Shown here: one piece after another, positions 46,069 through 58,159 of the stretch
Layout: each line of letters starts with the position of its first letter
Numbering within the stretch: the first letter of the stretch is position 1
Source of the DNA: Sporobolomyces roseus
Taxonomy: Eukaryota > Basidiomycota > Microbotryomycetes > Sporidiobolales > Sporidiobolaceae
Assembly (NCBI GenBank): GCA_016617785.1
Contig: JADILM010000010.1
Coordinates: forward strand, 806,001-870,000
Reading direction: 5' to 3'
DNA: 64,000 bases
The notes under the pieces: generated by a model
Databases searched by the model: none
Seen by the model: the letters and a program-made list of their open reading frames with translations, nothing else
Told to the model about the DNA's origin: nothing
Translations under genes and position numbers: made by a program

Positions 46069-47897
46069 TTAGGCGACAACGGAGAAGACGCGAACGACGT
46101 TGTCAGAGTAACCAGCGAAGAGGGAACTATTGTGAGAGGACTATTAGTTTCTGAAGGACTGGGAGGAATAAGGAGAAATTCGGTTCGAAACTTACGATCC
46201 GTCAGAGGACCAAGCGAGGGAGGTGCACTCGGGCTCACGACTATGGCAGCAATGGCGAGACAGTCAGCTCTGATAAGCGTGAACAAAGAGCGACAAGCAG
46301 GAGGACTCACGCCTTGGCGGTGATGTTGAAGTCAGGTCGGAGCTCGTCAACGATCGACTTGGACTCCAAGTCGAAGATCTTGATGCACGATTGCGTGGCA
46401 GCACACAACCAGTATCTGTTGGGTGAGAAGACGAGGGCGTTGATTGTGTCACCGGCTTCCAACGAGTAAAGGTGCTTGGACTCGTTCAAATCCCACTAAG
46501 TAAAAAAATGGTCAAGTCAGCGCTTGTTGCGATGACTTTGACCATAGAAGCGGATAATACATACGAGCATGGTGATACCATCCTTTCCTCCTGAAGCGCA
46601 GAGCGAACCATCGGGGGAAACAGTGACGGTGGTGATGTAACCGGTGTGTCCGAAGTGGTTGGTGCGGAGCTTGCACTTGGAGAGTTCCCAAACCTATGAA
46701 AACGTGGGACAATACATCGTCAGTAAAATGTACTTCTGGAGATTGGTTCGATTGTTGTTGGATTGCGACGACGACGACGAAAGGGGAATCCCAATGCTGG
46801 TTCAGCGATCTTGGTGGAAAAATTGTTGTTCTCATTGGAGATAGATGGTCCCTCTGAAGTAGCAAATATTTACGCAAGGTAGTAGTCATCATATGAGAGG
46901 GATTCCTCTGTTCGTCGTCGTTGTCGTTGTCGGAGGAGGGTAGGGGAGGGAGGGGGAAGGGAAGGTAGAAAGGAAATAGGGACTAACCTTGACAACCTTG
47001 TCCCATCCGGCAGAGACGATAACAGGGTTCATGGGGTTGGGGGAGAACCTGACGCACGAAACCCACTCGGAGTGACCATCCTCTTGGATGTTGAACTTGC
47101 ACTCTCCGAGAGTGTTCCAGAGCTTAATGGTTCGGTCTCGGGAACCGGAAACGATTTGACGGTTATCGGCGGAGAAGGAGACGGAGAGAACGTCCGAGGT
47201 GTGTCCAACGAAACGACGGGTGGTAAGTCCCGTGTTGAGGTCCCAAAGACGAAGGGTCTTGTCCCACGAGGAGGAAAGAGCGAATTGACCGTCAGACGAA
47301 ACGACAACGTCAGAGACGAAGTGGTTGTGTCCGTGGAGGATACGCTTGGGGTATCCGAACGACGACTGTTGACAACAACAGAGAGGATGGTCAATTCTAG
47401 CTCGTTCACGTCTTTCCTTCTGATTTCGATTCTTCCATCCCTCTGCCGTCCTCTCCGTCTCTTATAGCCTGATACCGGTATAGAAGAGAGACTCAAGCTT
47501 ACATCGTCACGAGTAAGGGTCCACATGATGATGGTCTTGTCGCGGGAAGCGGTGAGGATCATGTCGGGGTTCTCCGACGAGGTGGCGATCGCGGTGATGC
47601 CATCCCTGTTAATGTAATGAGAATAGGTCGAAGTGAAAGTGATGTGAAGGAAAGAAAGAGGTGAACGCGAGGGAAAGATGGGATTTTGTGAGGCGCAAAG
47701 TTGAGAAAGGGAGGGAAAAAATTCATCAGTCTCAGATTGATCTCAGCGTAGGCGAAGGGGGAGTAGCGCACTTGTGGCCGACGAGGCTATATAGAAGCAA
47801 CTAGCGATGGTCAGCTATCGCTCGAGAGGTCTAGAGAGGGAGGAGAGAAAAAAAAGTGGACGTACCTGCCCTTGAAGACGAGAGATTCGGTGCTCAT
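46069..47897 (-). CDS. RACK1: RACK1/Asc1-type WD40 ribosomal scaffold protein
   Basis: A multi-exon gene starting [10 protein letters not shown] (47897) and ending FSVVA (46069). Seven WD repeats can be followed: [20 protein letters not shown] with [27 protein letters not shown] with [30 protein letters not shown] with [23 protein letters not shown] with [30 protein letters not shown] with KDGITMLWDL, then [14 protein letters not shown] and the final [10 protein letters not shown] with [16 protein letters not shown]1 sits on the 40S head and links translation, mRNA quality control and signalling. Expression should be very high. One intron holds a C/D snoRNA, listed separately. Confidence 0.97.
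46798..46897 (-). ncRNA. snR24: U24/snR24-like C/D box snoRNA in RACK1 intron
   Basis: Inside a RACK1 intron, on the sense strand, box C ATGATGA (46892-46886) is followed by TATTTGCTACTTCAGAGG with an internal CAGA-type D' box. About 35 nt later comes CCACCAAGATCGCTGA, ending in box D CTGA (46805-46802). That last stretch is the rRNA-complementary element I know from U24/snR24, and TTTGCTAC before box D' fits the second guide. Flanking sequences GGAATCCC and GGGATTCC (46906-46899 with 46792-46785) form a perfect external stem that would bring boxes C and D together. In Saccharomyces snR24 also lies in the ASC1 (RACK1) intron, so the host gene supports the call. It directs 2'-O-methylation of large-subunit rRNA. 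Confidence 0.85.
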
Positions 47898-48643
47898 TCT
47901 GGCAAGAGAGAGAGTGTCATGTACGTTAGCTTGTGTGTTCAATAAGCTCCTGAGAGCTCATGTCGTTGGAGAAGTTGACAAACTTTGGTGGGATTGGAGT
48001 GAACGCAGAAGAAAGGGTGAAGTCCAAAAATCTGAGAGCTCGATTGCACCGACTGCGGAGACTTTTGATTGGTTCAATGCAGGAACTCTCCAATTTTGCT
48101 CCATCTTCGCCTTCGAAGCTTCAAGGATACCGCTTTGACCTCTTCCACTCAATCGTTCTCTCGCAGACGAGACCTCACAGCGAACTTCACTGCGCGAATA
48201 CAAACTTCCCGTTCGTGAGCGACAGAAGCTCTCCAATTGCACGGCAGAAACCGCACCTCCTGTTTCAGTCTCGCTGCTTGTAAGCACTTGCATGCCGCTG
48301 TCGCGCGCTGAAGCCATATTCCAGCGATCGCTTCTCCAGACGTCAAGGCATCACAAGTCAGCCTATTCGACCCAAGGAACCGTCGAGAGAAAGGCGAATC
48401 GCGCGGAATCGACCCTTAGGCTTGCCACTTCTCAGCGAAGCATACCGCGTGAAGCGACATCGATGACGGGAGCTCGACATCGAGAACAGTCTCCAGCTGG
48501 AGAGAACGTCAGAGACAATTACTGCTGAGGACATTCTCGCTCTCAATTTCGCTTCTCTTTGGCTCATTGCGACAAACCCTCAGTGTAAACGAGACATGGA
48601 TGAGCTACAACATTCTCAAAGATTGCAACGTATCCACCCAAGA
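47898..48643. promoter_or_regulatory. Promoter region of RACK1 and 3' region of TRS130
   Basis: About 750 bp without a supported gene. Both neighbours are on the minus strand, so the part next to 47897 should drive RACK1. Confidence 0.45.
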
Positions 48644-51600
48644 TTACGCAAATATCCCGGCACCTGATGCATTTCGGATCTCCCAAGAACTCCTCATCGC
48701 GACGGGCAAGACTTCGACGGTAGTGGCTGCGGCGAGGTGCTGTGTCTCGCATGTGACTCGTTGTGAAGTGTCGATGGGTTGAATCGATAAAGACGGTAGG
48801 AAGAGGGCGGTAGCTTTGAGAGGGATGAGGGTGATTTCGAGGGAATGTTCTCGTATTGAATCCTGATCGACCAAGGCGTCAGTATCGAATCCCTCTGATC
48901 GAAACAAAGGTGCTGATTACCGAGACGATGTATTCTCCTCTCGTTCTTCCGCTAATGACCCATTCGCCCAAATTCGCAAGTACTTCGTACCGTAATTTCG
49001 TCAATTCGCTCGCTTCCTTCCTCCTCCACCTGACACTGCAGCGTACCGAAACAGTCGTCTGTATCGGTTGACCGACCTCGACTCGCTGAAGAGCGGGAGT
49101 GACCGAAACCAAGTTGAGTATCGACAGTGAAGGTAGTTCGAGAGGAATTTCGAGTCGACGCCAAGACGTGGATGCTGATGTAGCTGTCGTAGACCCAAGT
49201 ACCTGTACGAAGGGTCGAGGTCAGTAAGGAGCAATTTCAGGATAAAGATCGAACGAGCAACGAACTAGATAGATTTTATCGAGAGTCTCGACAAGACGTT
49301 CCCGCTCCTCCGAGTTCGAGGTATGTCGCCTAATCTCACCCTGCCAGTCGAGCTTGTCGAAAGAGATATGCGATAGGCTCAGATCGTTTCCGGATTTGCG
49401 CAAGTCTACCATTCGATTCACCTTCGACGTGACCGTTGTCAACAACCAACGAGTATGTGCTTGCAGGGGGCTGTCGATACTCGCTAGTACGATTGACTTG
49501 ACGACTTGATTCAGTTCTGTCAGAATGAGATGTATCATGGGATGAATGCAAATCGAAGAATGCAGTTACCGAAACTCACGATCTTCAACAGAGGAGTAAT
49601 GGAGCACTAGTCGAAGCAGACCTATCAAGAGAGAGCGTCGAAGTCAATAATGTATCCTTTCGATTCCCGGTTGCGCCAGCCAAATTAGCTCACCATCGAC
49701 TTCAGAGGGTTGTTCACAGAAAAGTTTGAAAAGGAAGTTCGCAGTCTGTACCGCCGAGATTGTCTGACGAGGGAGATGATACAGCTTCGATTATTCCGAC
49801 GTCTGACAATATCGACGGGAGACTTACTGTTGGAGAAGCGTCGACGCTACGACATGGCTTGACGGCCACTGCTTTCGGAGCTTCGAGAATCGCGCTCTTG
49901 ACTTTGAGACTCTGAAGACCGTCCGTAGTGATGGAGAATTTCGACAATAAGCTATGAAAATGGGAAGGAAGGAAGTATCAGTCTGACTATACGAATTTGA
50001 CTGAACTCGAAATCGGGCGAACCAATTCTCGCGGAAATAGTCCTGCACGTTGACTGCCAACGGTAGGCCAACAGAATAAACAAACTGTCTTCGGAGAGCT
50101 CGTCGAAGAGTGGGCCGCTTGACAGTGGAATACTCGGCAACGATGTTGAACTGTTGCAAATCGGTCAGAATCCTCAAGTTCGAGCGAGCGAAACGGGACC
50201 CACTCTGACAAGAGGATCGACAATTTCCCCCGTCACCGGTAGCACGACCCTTACGATCTCAAACGGTTTCAAGTTCTCCAGATTGACTTGATCAGTCGCA
50301 GCAGATAACAAGCAAAACTCTCCCTCTGTTTCGTTGAGAGATCATCAGTACGCCAAACAGAAGTCAATACGTACAGCGACATGGTCATACCCTGATCCAC
50401 TAATCGTGCTCGTCGAGTTTCGATTGTCATATTCGGATTTTGCATTTCGAAACGAAGCGAGATCCTCGTAACGTTGTTTCTTCCAGGATCGACGCAGATG
50501 ATGACTTGTCGCTCTCGATCGAGATGAACTGAACCGAGGATATGATCAGCTTGCACGAATCGACGAAAGAAAGAGAGACAAGACTGACTGGTCTCTGGCG
50601 CTTCGATCTCGACTTGTACGGCTTGGAAATCTTGACCGAGCAGGATATATGGCTGATCAGTATCTGGAGTAGACGGTGCGAGTCGGGGATCGGGGGCAAG
50701 GTTTCGAACGGAGATAGGTCGGTGTGAATATTGAAAAATGATGCGAGAGAAGCGAAGTTGAGAAAGTTCGAGAGCGAGTCGACCTGTAGCCGCAGTCTAT
50801 GAAGCAAGGGGTCAATTGACGTTGTGAGTGAGCGTGTGCAGCTAGCACGACGTACTGGACAGAAGAGAGAAATAGCGGTGTCTCTGCTAGGTCGTAGTTC
50901 AGTCTTGCCAGCAGTGAACCAAACTTGTTCGCCTTCGCTCGTCGAGAACTTGAGTCTGGCTTCGTCCACTTGTACAGCCTGTCAGACTTGTAGAGTCAGC
51001 AAAGAGACGCAGGCGGGAGCAGCGTTTCGGGACTTACTGTTGGCAGCAGATTCCGCACGAGAGCAGTAACAACGATCCCATCTTCGTCCGTAGCTCTTGT
51101 ACCAGTACCAGGAGCGAGTCGGATTGAAAATGTCGGGAAAGCGACCGCAGCAAAGTCTGTTTGCGAGAGTGACATTGGGCATACGAAGTCAGCTCGAGCT
51201 GAGTCGCTGAACATTGTAAGCGCACCTTTAGTGAGCTCGGCTGAGAGCTGATGTACATTTTTCATCAAGGAAGTCGCCAGCTCGACGTCTTTCTCGCTAC
51301 CATCGCCGTCCTCTGTAAGAGCTCGGAGATTCCACTCTTTCGCCCCAAACTCGATCCCGCTTCTCACGAGAGCGAGTGTCGACAAGAGTCGCTCTTTCGA
51401 CATCTCGAGTTGTGCTTGAAGTGCCGTACATTGCGAGAGGAGATGCGATTCTAGAGAAGTCCACCGAAGATCGACATAGTGGGCCGGAAGTTGCGAGAAG
51501 TGTTTCTGCGCTACAGCTGGACGCGAGCGATGACTGCAACCGAAGAGTTTCGTTAGTGGCGAGGACAGCTAGCGGGAGAGAAGCGTCGGAAGACTGAACT

Positions 51601-53440
51601 GTTCGAGACCTGCGAGGCCCGCATGCAATTTGATCGCACACCTCTTCCTCCCGCTCGTCTGATAAGCCTGGATAGTCTTGTGCGACAAGTCGATATATAG
51701 CTTGTCGAAAACGTCTTGGTTCGAGATCGCGTCGAGGAGATCTTTGCGAGAGACTGGCGGTCGATCTGCAGGTTGAATCGAACCAGGCGAGAACGAAGTA
51801 GATGTCGAGATCTCATTGAGCGACATTGAGAAAGGGTGTACCATGGGAAGATGCCCTGCTCCCATCCCTATCTTGTCGACCTGTTTCCGCCGAATGACGC
51901 TGGTAAGCTTTCCGAAGTTTCCCTCGAGATGAACACGAGAGAGGAAGCTCGCGTACCTGCTTCTTCGCAAGCTCGAGCAGCTCGGCTTTGACGGCGATGA
52001 ATGAAGTTGTCGGGGCATCGGTGACGAGGTGTTTCCCACAAGATTCGACGATGTCGAGACAAGCTGAATAAGTCCAGGATTCGACAAAGTTTTGACCGAG
52101 AAGACTCTGTGCATCGATAATTCGTCAGTACAGTCTACTCGGAATGAAGTCGGACCTCAGGGGCGACTCACTTGATGTTCTCGAAGCGTTCTGGCGAATG
52201 TGCTGACGAAATAAGCGCCTCTCCTCGCAACTTCCACGGTTCTTCCCAGCGCGAACAACATCTGCGCCTGTCTCGCAAAGAGGTATATCCTAAAGTCGAA
52301 TACCGAGATCGTGCCAGATTCGATGAGCTTTCGGTACGGCTTGTTCGAAGTTGAAAGGAGGGGCGAAGCGTCATCTCCGGCTGCAATTCCTCCGACGTTG
52401 TTGATCCAGGAGATCCGATGTTCTACTCCAGCAGTTTTCGAGGTATCAGCCCAGATGTCTCGACGCTGCCTAGCGAAAAAAGCGGAAAAATACCTTTGAG
52501 ATTCTGGAAGAAAGACGCTTCAAGTTCATCGTACTGTATGAGAGCTTCTTCATACAATGTTATGGCTTCGAAAGACTCCGCTAGTGATTCCTGGGAGAGC
52601 AATAAGGTAAGAACTCTCAACGCTGGACTCGGATGTAGCGAAATCGAGCAAATCGAGAGATGCTCACTTTTTGCAAGAAGAACGGGAGGAAATGCCATCC
52701 CTCGAGTTGACGTTGACTATCCGCCTTCCGCACGTTCTCTTCGTATAGCGTGACGTTTGAATCGAATGTTGAGATGATTCCTTCTTTCACTTTGTTCGAA
52801 AACTCTGCCCAAGCGGTTGGATCATCCAGCGAGGCGCCTTGAGCCACTTGAATGCATCTGAGCATATGTAAAGCGCTCTGTCAGGGTGTAAACGTCTCGA
52901 AAAGGTGTAGATGTACTCACCGATCTTTCTTTCCGACGTTGAAATCCGCCTTGATCTTGTCGACGATTCCGCTCTTCCGCTGGTAGAACTTGGCTCCTCC
53001 ACTCTTTCCTGTGGTGACGTGCACGATGAGCCACTCTTGATGTTGTTTCTGGATGACTCCATCTAGCCATTCTCGAATTTGCGTGCGAATCGTTGCTCGA
53101 TAAACCTCATTGTCCTATGGATCGTAGCTTCTTTACGTCAGCATCTCAGCCAGCGGTGTCGGAGATAGGTGAAACGCAAGCTTACGTCGCAAACGACAAA
53201 GAGTAGATGTAGGTAAGGTCTGTTCAGCAGATTCCCTCCATTCGAAACTTCTGGGAACGATTTGAGCGGTTCAAATTCGACTCTGAGATCGTTGATAGTC
53301 CTGATTGATCTGTTCGCGGCGTTCTTCCTGACCCAGTGGAGGTTGCGAAGGGGAAGTTGACGTTCGATGTCTTTTCGAACTGATTCGTAGTCTCCCGCAC
53401 TCGGTAAAGCTTCGTAGGCCACGGCTACCCGTGGTGCCAT
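48644..53440 (-). CDS. TRS130: TRAPP II complex subunit Trs130/TRAPPC10
   Basis: A long multi-exon gene starting MAPRVAVAYEALPSAGDYES. The N-terminal TRAPPC10 signature is LRNLHWVRKNAANRSIRTIN, EWLIVHVTTGK, FNVGKKDRC, FDSNVTLYEENVRKADSQRQ and EGWHFLPFFLQKESLAESFE, followed by ITLYEEALIQYDELEASFFQ. The middle consists of helical-repeat exons. The C terminus has the beta-rich region RYEVLANLGEWVISGRTRGE, then, after a 52-nt intron (branch CTGAC), SLEITLIPLKATALFLPSLS and RVTCETQHLAAATTVEVLP, matching the family's terminal domain. TRAPP II is the exchange factor for Rab11-type Ypt31/32 at the late Golgi. Several internal exon borders are not individually fixed, but ends and key blocks are clear. 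Confidence 0.92.
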
Positions 53441-53676
53441 ATTCCTTCTTGATTTGTTCTCCTTCTTGCTGAGCCGCTGGAGTAAAGGGAGGGGAGAGGG
53501 AGGGAGGAGGAGAGGTGGGGGTTTGAAGAGGAAGAAGAGAGGGCAGCGAGAGGGGTTATAGCGGGGTCGAGATTGTTGTGAGCTGCTTCAACTCTCTGTG
53601 AGCTGTATGTCTGGTCAAGTGAAGGGATAGAGAGAGAGAGTGTGTCCCTCTTCCTCCTTTCGCCTCATCTTGTTAG

Positions 53677-55095
53677 ATGAAGTTTCGAGTCGCCCTCATC
53701 TTGGGTGTACTCTTACGCGCCGTACTACTACTCTGGGGTACGTATCAAGATCAACACGGTCCAGTCAAGTACACCGACATCGATTACTTCGTGTTCAACG
53801 ATGCCTCAACTTGTCTCCTCTCTCCAGCTTCCAACCCTCACTGTTCGACTGCCCAAGGCCGATACGCTCCAGAATGGCTAGGAGATCCATACTCTCGCTC
53901 GACCTACCGATACACTCCTCTCCTCGCCCTCCTCTTGACCCCGAATTCTTTCCTCTTCCCTTCCTTCGGCAAGTTACTCTTCGCAACTTGTGATCTCATA
54001 GTCGCTGTCATCCTCTATCGACTCATGCAACGACGGGGAAGCTCTCCTACAACCTCATCAAACACGGTTGCCTTCACCTGGCTCCTCAACCCCATGATCG
54101 CGAACATTTCGACTCGAGGGAGCAGTGAATCTGTCATCGGAGCGCTCGTCGTATCAACGTTGAGTTTGGCGGAACAAGGACAATGGGACAAGGCTGCAGT
54201 CGTGTATGCAGTCTCAGTGCACTTCAAGATCTTTCCAGTAATTTACGGTTCGAGTCTCCTGATCGCTACCACAAGTCGACCGGCTTTCTCCCTTTCGAAA
54301 CCTATTCGATTCGGTCTGATCAGCTTGTCGACTTTCGTGACGCTTAACGTGGCCATGTATCTGCTGTGAGTCCCGTCGAGCGCTTTACTTTTCGTTACTT
54401 TTCCGTCAACTTAGTTTCCTTGACTGCTCTGTAGATGGGGCGAGCCCTTCCTCGAGAAGACGTTCTTATATCATCTCTCTCGACTCGACCATCGTCACAA
54501 TTTCACTCCATACTTCTACTCCTACTACCTCTCTTCTTCTCCCGAATCGATCCTTCCTTCCACAACCTCCTTCTCACAGACGATCACCGCTCACCCTCTG
54601 GCGGCTTTTCTACCACAAATGATACTCTCGCTAGGACTGGGGTTCCTCTTTGGTGGGAAAGATCTTCCTTATGCTTGGTTGGTGCAAACGTTCTCGTTCG
54701 TAACATTCAACAAAGTTTGTACCTCTCAAGTTCGTGCCACGTTCCCCTCCTCGATGGACTCTGCGATACGCGACTTACGCTCTGTCCTGATAAGTACTTC
54801 CTCTGGTACCTCTGGCTTTTGCCGCCTGCTCTCCCTCGACTGTCTCTCAGTCGAAACCGTGCAATCGTTGCCATCTCCGTCTGGGTCGCTTCACAGGTAA
54901 GCATCTTCGACCTGTCTAGAATCCCTCACTGATATGACGTCTCGTGAGTAGGCTGTTTGGCTTTCGCAAGCGTACAACTTGGAAATCGCAGGAACCGGAG
55001 GTTACTTACCTGTTTGGATCGCTGGATTGGGATTCTTTGTTGGTCAGGCGTGGGTACTCGGCGAGCTACTGAATGGCTTCAATTCAGTGCATTGA
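53677..55095 (+). CDS. GPI14: GPI mannosyltransferase I (PIG-M/Gpi14)
   Basis: Four exons (53677-54365, 54435-54729, 54795-54896, 54952-55095) sum to 1230 nt, 409 aa, the usual family length. An N-terminal membrane segment (VALILGVLLRAVLLLWGTY) is followed by the lumenal catalytic motif YTDIDYFVFNDA with the DxD-type acidic pair. The conserved SPYxRxTYRYTPLLA-like region appears as DPYSRSTYRYTPLLALLL. Later landmarks are WLLNPMIANISTRGSSESV, VHFKIFPVIY and FLYHLSRLDHRHNFTPYFYS, all diagnostic of PIG-M. It adds the first alpha-1,4 mannose to GlcN-acyl-PI in the ER lumen, from dolichol-phosphate mannose. It is divergent from TRS130 with 236 bp between starts. Confidence 0.96.
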
Positions 55096-55204
55096 GGACC
55101 TTGTTTGTAGATTGCCTTGCAACAATGCTGGATAAAATTCTATGTACAGAAGAGTTCGAGCTGGGACCAGAGTCTTAAAGTATCGGAGGCAGTCTATTCA
55201 AAAT

Positions 55205-56223
55205 CTACCAAGGGACCTCCTTTCCAGCGTAATCCAAGAATCGTCCACCATCTTCCTTCTTCATCTTGCTGATCACGTCCAATAGCTTTTTGGTTGCAGT
55301 CTCGGCATCATGAACCCCCTCCTTCTTGCCCGCATCACTCTCCTTTGTCCAGGGTTTCGACAGATTGGTTCCGACGACAGTTCCAGGATGGAGAGCGAGT
55401 GCGATCGAGGGAGTAGAACGGAGTTCGAGTTCTCGTTGGAGAGTTGCGATGACTTGATTCGTTGCCGATTTTGATGCTCGATATCCGATCCATCTTGTAG
55501 ATGAGGTGAGTGTCAGTTCTCGCGGGCACGTCGAACAGAATCACGCGCGAGGTAGTGGAACGTACCCTCCTTTCTTGTTGTCACCAATTGAGCCGATTCT
55601 CGCAGTCAAACTCGCGAGGACGCTAATTCCGGGCTGAACGTAACCTTTTGCAGGATCTTCTGAAGCGGAATCGGCAGAAGTTGACTTGATATCGTTCTTT
55701 TTCGGTAGAAGAGGGTAGAAATGTTTGAAAGTGAGGAGATGAGCGAAGGTGTTGAGCTGTCGGGGCGTCGCTTGTGGTCAAACCTCTGTGTACGTCACGC
55801 GAGAACATGAAGACTAGAACTGACCTGAAATGATTCGAGAAGCTGATCGTAGTTGACTTCTGCAACGGATTTATCGGCGTGAAGCTGTCAAAACAGAGTC
55901 ATTTGAACATTCCCGGCATCGTCTGATAAAGGAGAGCTACTCACGACACCTGAAGCGTTGATCAAAAGCCTCAAACTCTTATCTCCAAACTCTTTCTTGA
56001 CTTCTTCGGCTGCTTTCTGAATCGTACTTTCATGTTTCGCATCCATTTCGAGCACTTTCAATCTACTGTCATCGATCTTGCCATCTTCTCCGAGGATAGC
56101 TCTTCGTGCAGCTGAAGGATCGCGAGAAGTTGCGACGATGGAGAGGTTGGTATTTCGAAGTAATTGACGAACGAAATGAGAACCGATAGATCCTCCTGCT
56201 CCTTGAATGACTGCTACTGACAT
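55205..56223 (-). CDS. Short-chain dehydrogenase/reductase
   Basis: The start MSVAVIQGAGGSIG holds the SDR cofactor motif (GAGGSIG). LEMDAKHESTIQKA marks the usual acidic position, and LLINASGV stands in place of NNAG. The active site is in WIGYRASKSATNQV (Tyr and Lys of YxxxK). LALHPGTVVGTNLSKPW then matches the PG motif after the active site. The protein ends FLDYAGKEVPW at the TAG at 55207-55205. The overall pattern matches the C-factor (CsgA)-like SDR subgroup of about 270 aa, with an extra Ser/Asp-rich insert near the middle. The substrate is unknown and it is probably cytosolic. It converges with GPI14 (110 bp between stops) and is divergent from the CoA-transferase gene. Confidence 0.88.
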
Positions 56224-56443
56224 GATGGATTTGAAGGTGTAGTAGTGTCTAGTTGTGAGAGGTCGTAATGAGCGAGAAAGAGGAGGAGGGCGAGAATCGA
56301 GCACCTCTGACGGAGATCGTTTCCCCTCCTTCTACAAATCGGTCAGGGGCTACAGGGGTAGGAGATGAAAACGTCGGGTTGAGCGTTCCTTTTTATCCGA
56401 GAAAGCGGGTCTCTCGTCCTTCCCTTTCATTCGACTTACAGGA
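56224..56443. promoter_or_regulatory. Divergent promoter, SDR / CoA-transferase
   Basis: A 220-bp space between opposite-strand ATGs. The two encoded enzymes could be co-expressed, but no specific shared motif is visible. Confidence 0.45.
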
Positions 56444-58159
56444 ATGCTCGCAAGGTTAACACGACCATTCGCTAGGCCACAAAGAACGAGATGGCTCTCA
56501 ACCAGTCAAGCTCCGATGCCTCCTCCTCTCAAAGGTATCAAAGTATTGGATCTTACCCGTGTACTCGCTGGACCTTACGCTACGGTGAGTCAGCGCCATT
56601 CCTCTTATGCTCGATCAGTGAAGACTGACAGCGCTCCCTATAGATGATGCTCGCTGATCTGGGAGCCGAAGTGTTGAAAGTTGAAAGACCTACTGGAGGA
56701 GACGATACGCGAGCTTGTGAGTCTTACTCGAAGTCAAGCAGAAACTGGAGCTGACAGATGAGCCTCGTCTAGGGAATCCACCTAGCGCTCCTCTGATCGA
56801 ACTTCCGCCAACTCCTCCTCCTTCGCCTTCGCTTGAAGGGCAAGCGCAGCTTCGTACAGAAGATTGGAACTCCCTACCACCTGAATCGGCTTACTTCTTA
56901 CAAGCGAATCGAGGGAAGCGAAGTTTAGGGCTCGATTTCAAGAAGGAAGAAGGGAAAGCGATCTTGCGGAAATTGGTGAAAGAAGCTGATATCCTCGTGA
57001 GTTCTCACTGGTTCCTCTCACCAACGGATGATTGGACTCACATATGAGAATGCTGGTTGTGTCAGGTCGAAAACTATGTACCGGGAAAGTTGGCAGAGAT
57101 GGGATTCGGATACGAAGATTGCAAGAAGCTGAATCCACGATTAATTTACGCCTCTGTTTCGGGTAAGTCGAGTGTACGAGCCGAGTACGTTCCAGACTTG
57201 AGCATTGACTCTCAATCATCATTCGTAGGTTACGGACAATCAGGACCTTATTCGAGAAATCCAGGTTACGACGTCAACATCGAAGCCGAAGCAGGACTGA
57301 TGCATATCACGGGAGAGCCTGATGGACCTCCAGTCAAAGTTGGAGTTGCGATCACCGATCTTTCGACAGGGCTTTACGTGAAAGGGGCGATTCTCGCGGC
57401 GCTGTTCGGTAGAACACAATCTGGAGAGGGAGTTCACATCGACGCCAACTTGTTCGACTCGCAGATCGCCTCACTCGCAAACATCGCAAGTAACTATCTT
57501 ATCGCCGGTCAGGAAGCTACGAGACAAGGAACATCTCATCCTAGCATCGTTCCCTATCAAGTTTTTAGCACGAAGGATGGATTCATCATGATTGGAGCGG
57601 GAAATGGTGAGCTTCGCAAGTCTTCGCGTGGAGCCCTTCTCTCACTGACAAAGATCAATGATCAGACTCTCAATTCAAGAAGTTCTCAACCGTGCTTGAG
57701 AAACCCGAATGGCATTCGGATCCACTTTATTCTACAAATTCTTCCCGAGTTGCGAATCGTATCAAGCTGGTCGATCTCATCAACTCATCCTTGTCCGAAT
57801 ATCCGACATCGTATTGGCTCGAACACTTCAAGGGGAAGAATTTCCCTTTCGCTCCGGTCAACGACATTGCCTCTACTTTCGCCCATCCCCAAACTCAAGC
57901 TCGCGATCTGGTGAGAGAGATGGATCATCCACGAGCGGGAAAGATCAAATTAGTCGCTCCCGCTATCATGTACAATGGTCATCGAATGGAGGTGAGCTGA
58001 AGCTGCTTATATCGCTCCGAGTCCTGTACTGACTACGGTGCTGTTCAAAAGTTCACTCGCCCTCCTCCCGTCCTGAGAGAGCATAGTGTAGAGGTGTTGC
58101 GGGAGCTGGGGATGAAAGATGGCGAAATTGCAGACTTGCAGCAAAAGAACGTAATTTGA
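56444..58159 (+). CDS. CaiB/BaiF (family III) CoA-transferase, probably mitochondrial
   Basis: The N terminus MLARLTRPFARPQRTRWLST is a good mitochondrial targeting peptide. LKGIKVLDLTRVLAGPYAT then opens the family III fold, followed after an intron by MMLADLGAEVLKVERPTGGD. Further hallmarks are FLQANRGKRSLGLDFKKEEG, ENYVPGKLAEMGFGYEDCKK, NPRLIYASVSGYGQSGPYS, PGYDVNIEAEAGLMHITGEP and VHIDANLFDSQIASLANIA, the region with the catalytic Asp. The C-terminal blocks are NFPFAPVNDIAS and MDHPRAGKIKLVAPA. The best match is the SUGCT group, which moves CoA between succinate and dicarboxylic acids in mitochondria, but exact substrates cannot be read. The stop is the TGA at 58157-58159. Confidence 0.92.

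Noticed and set aside
48879..48930. TRS130 ending early at an in-frame TGA near 48879
   Set aside because: Removing a 52-nt intron with donor GTAATC, branch CTGAC and acceptor CAG restores the well-conserved C-terminal TRAPPC10 block, so the stop is intronic.
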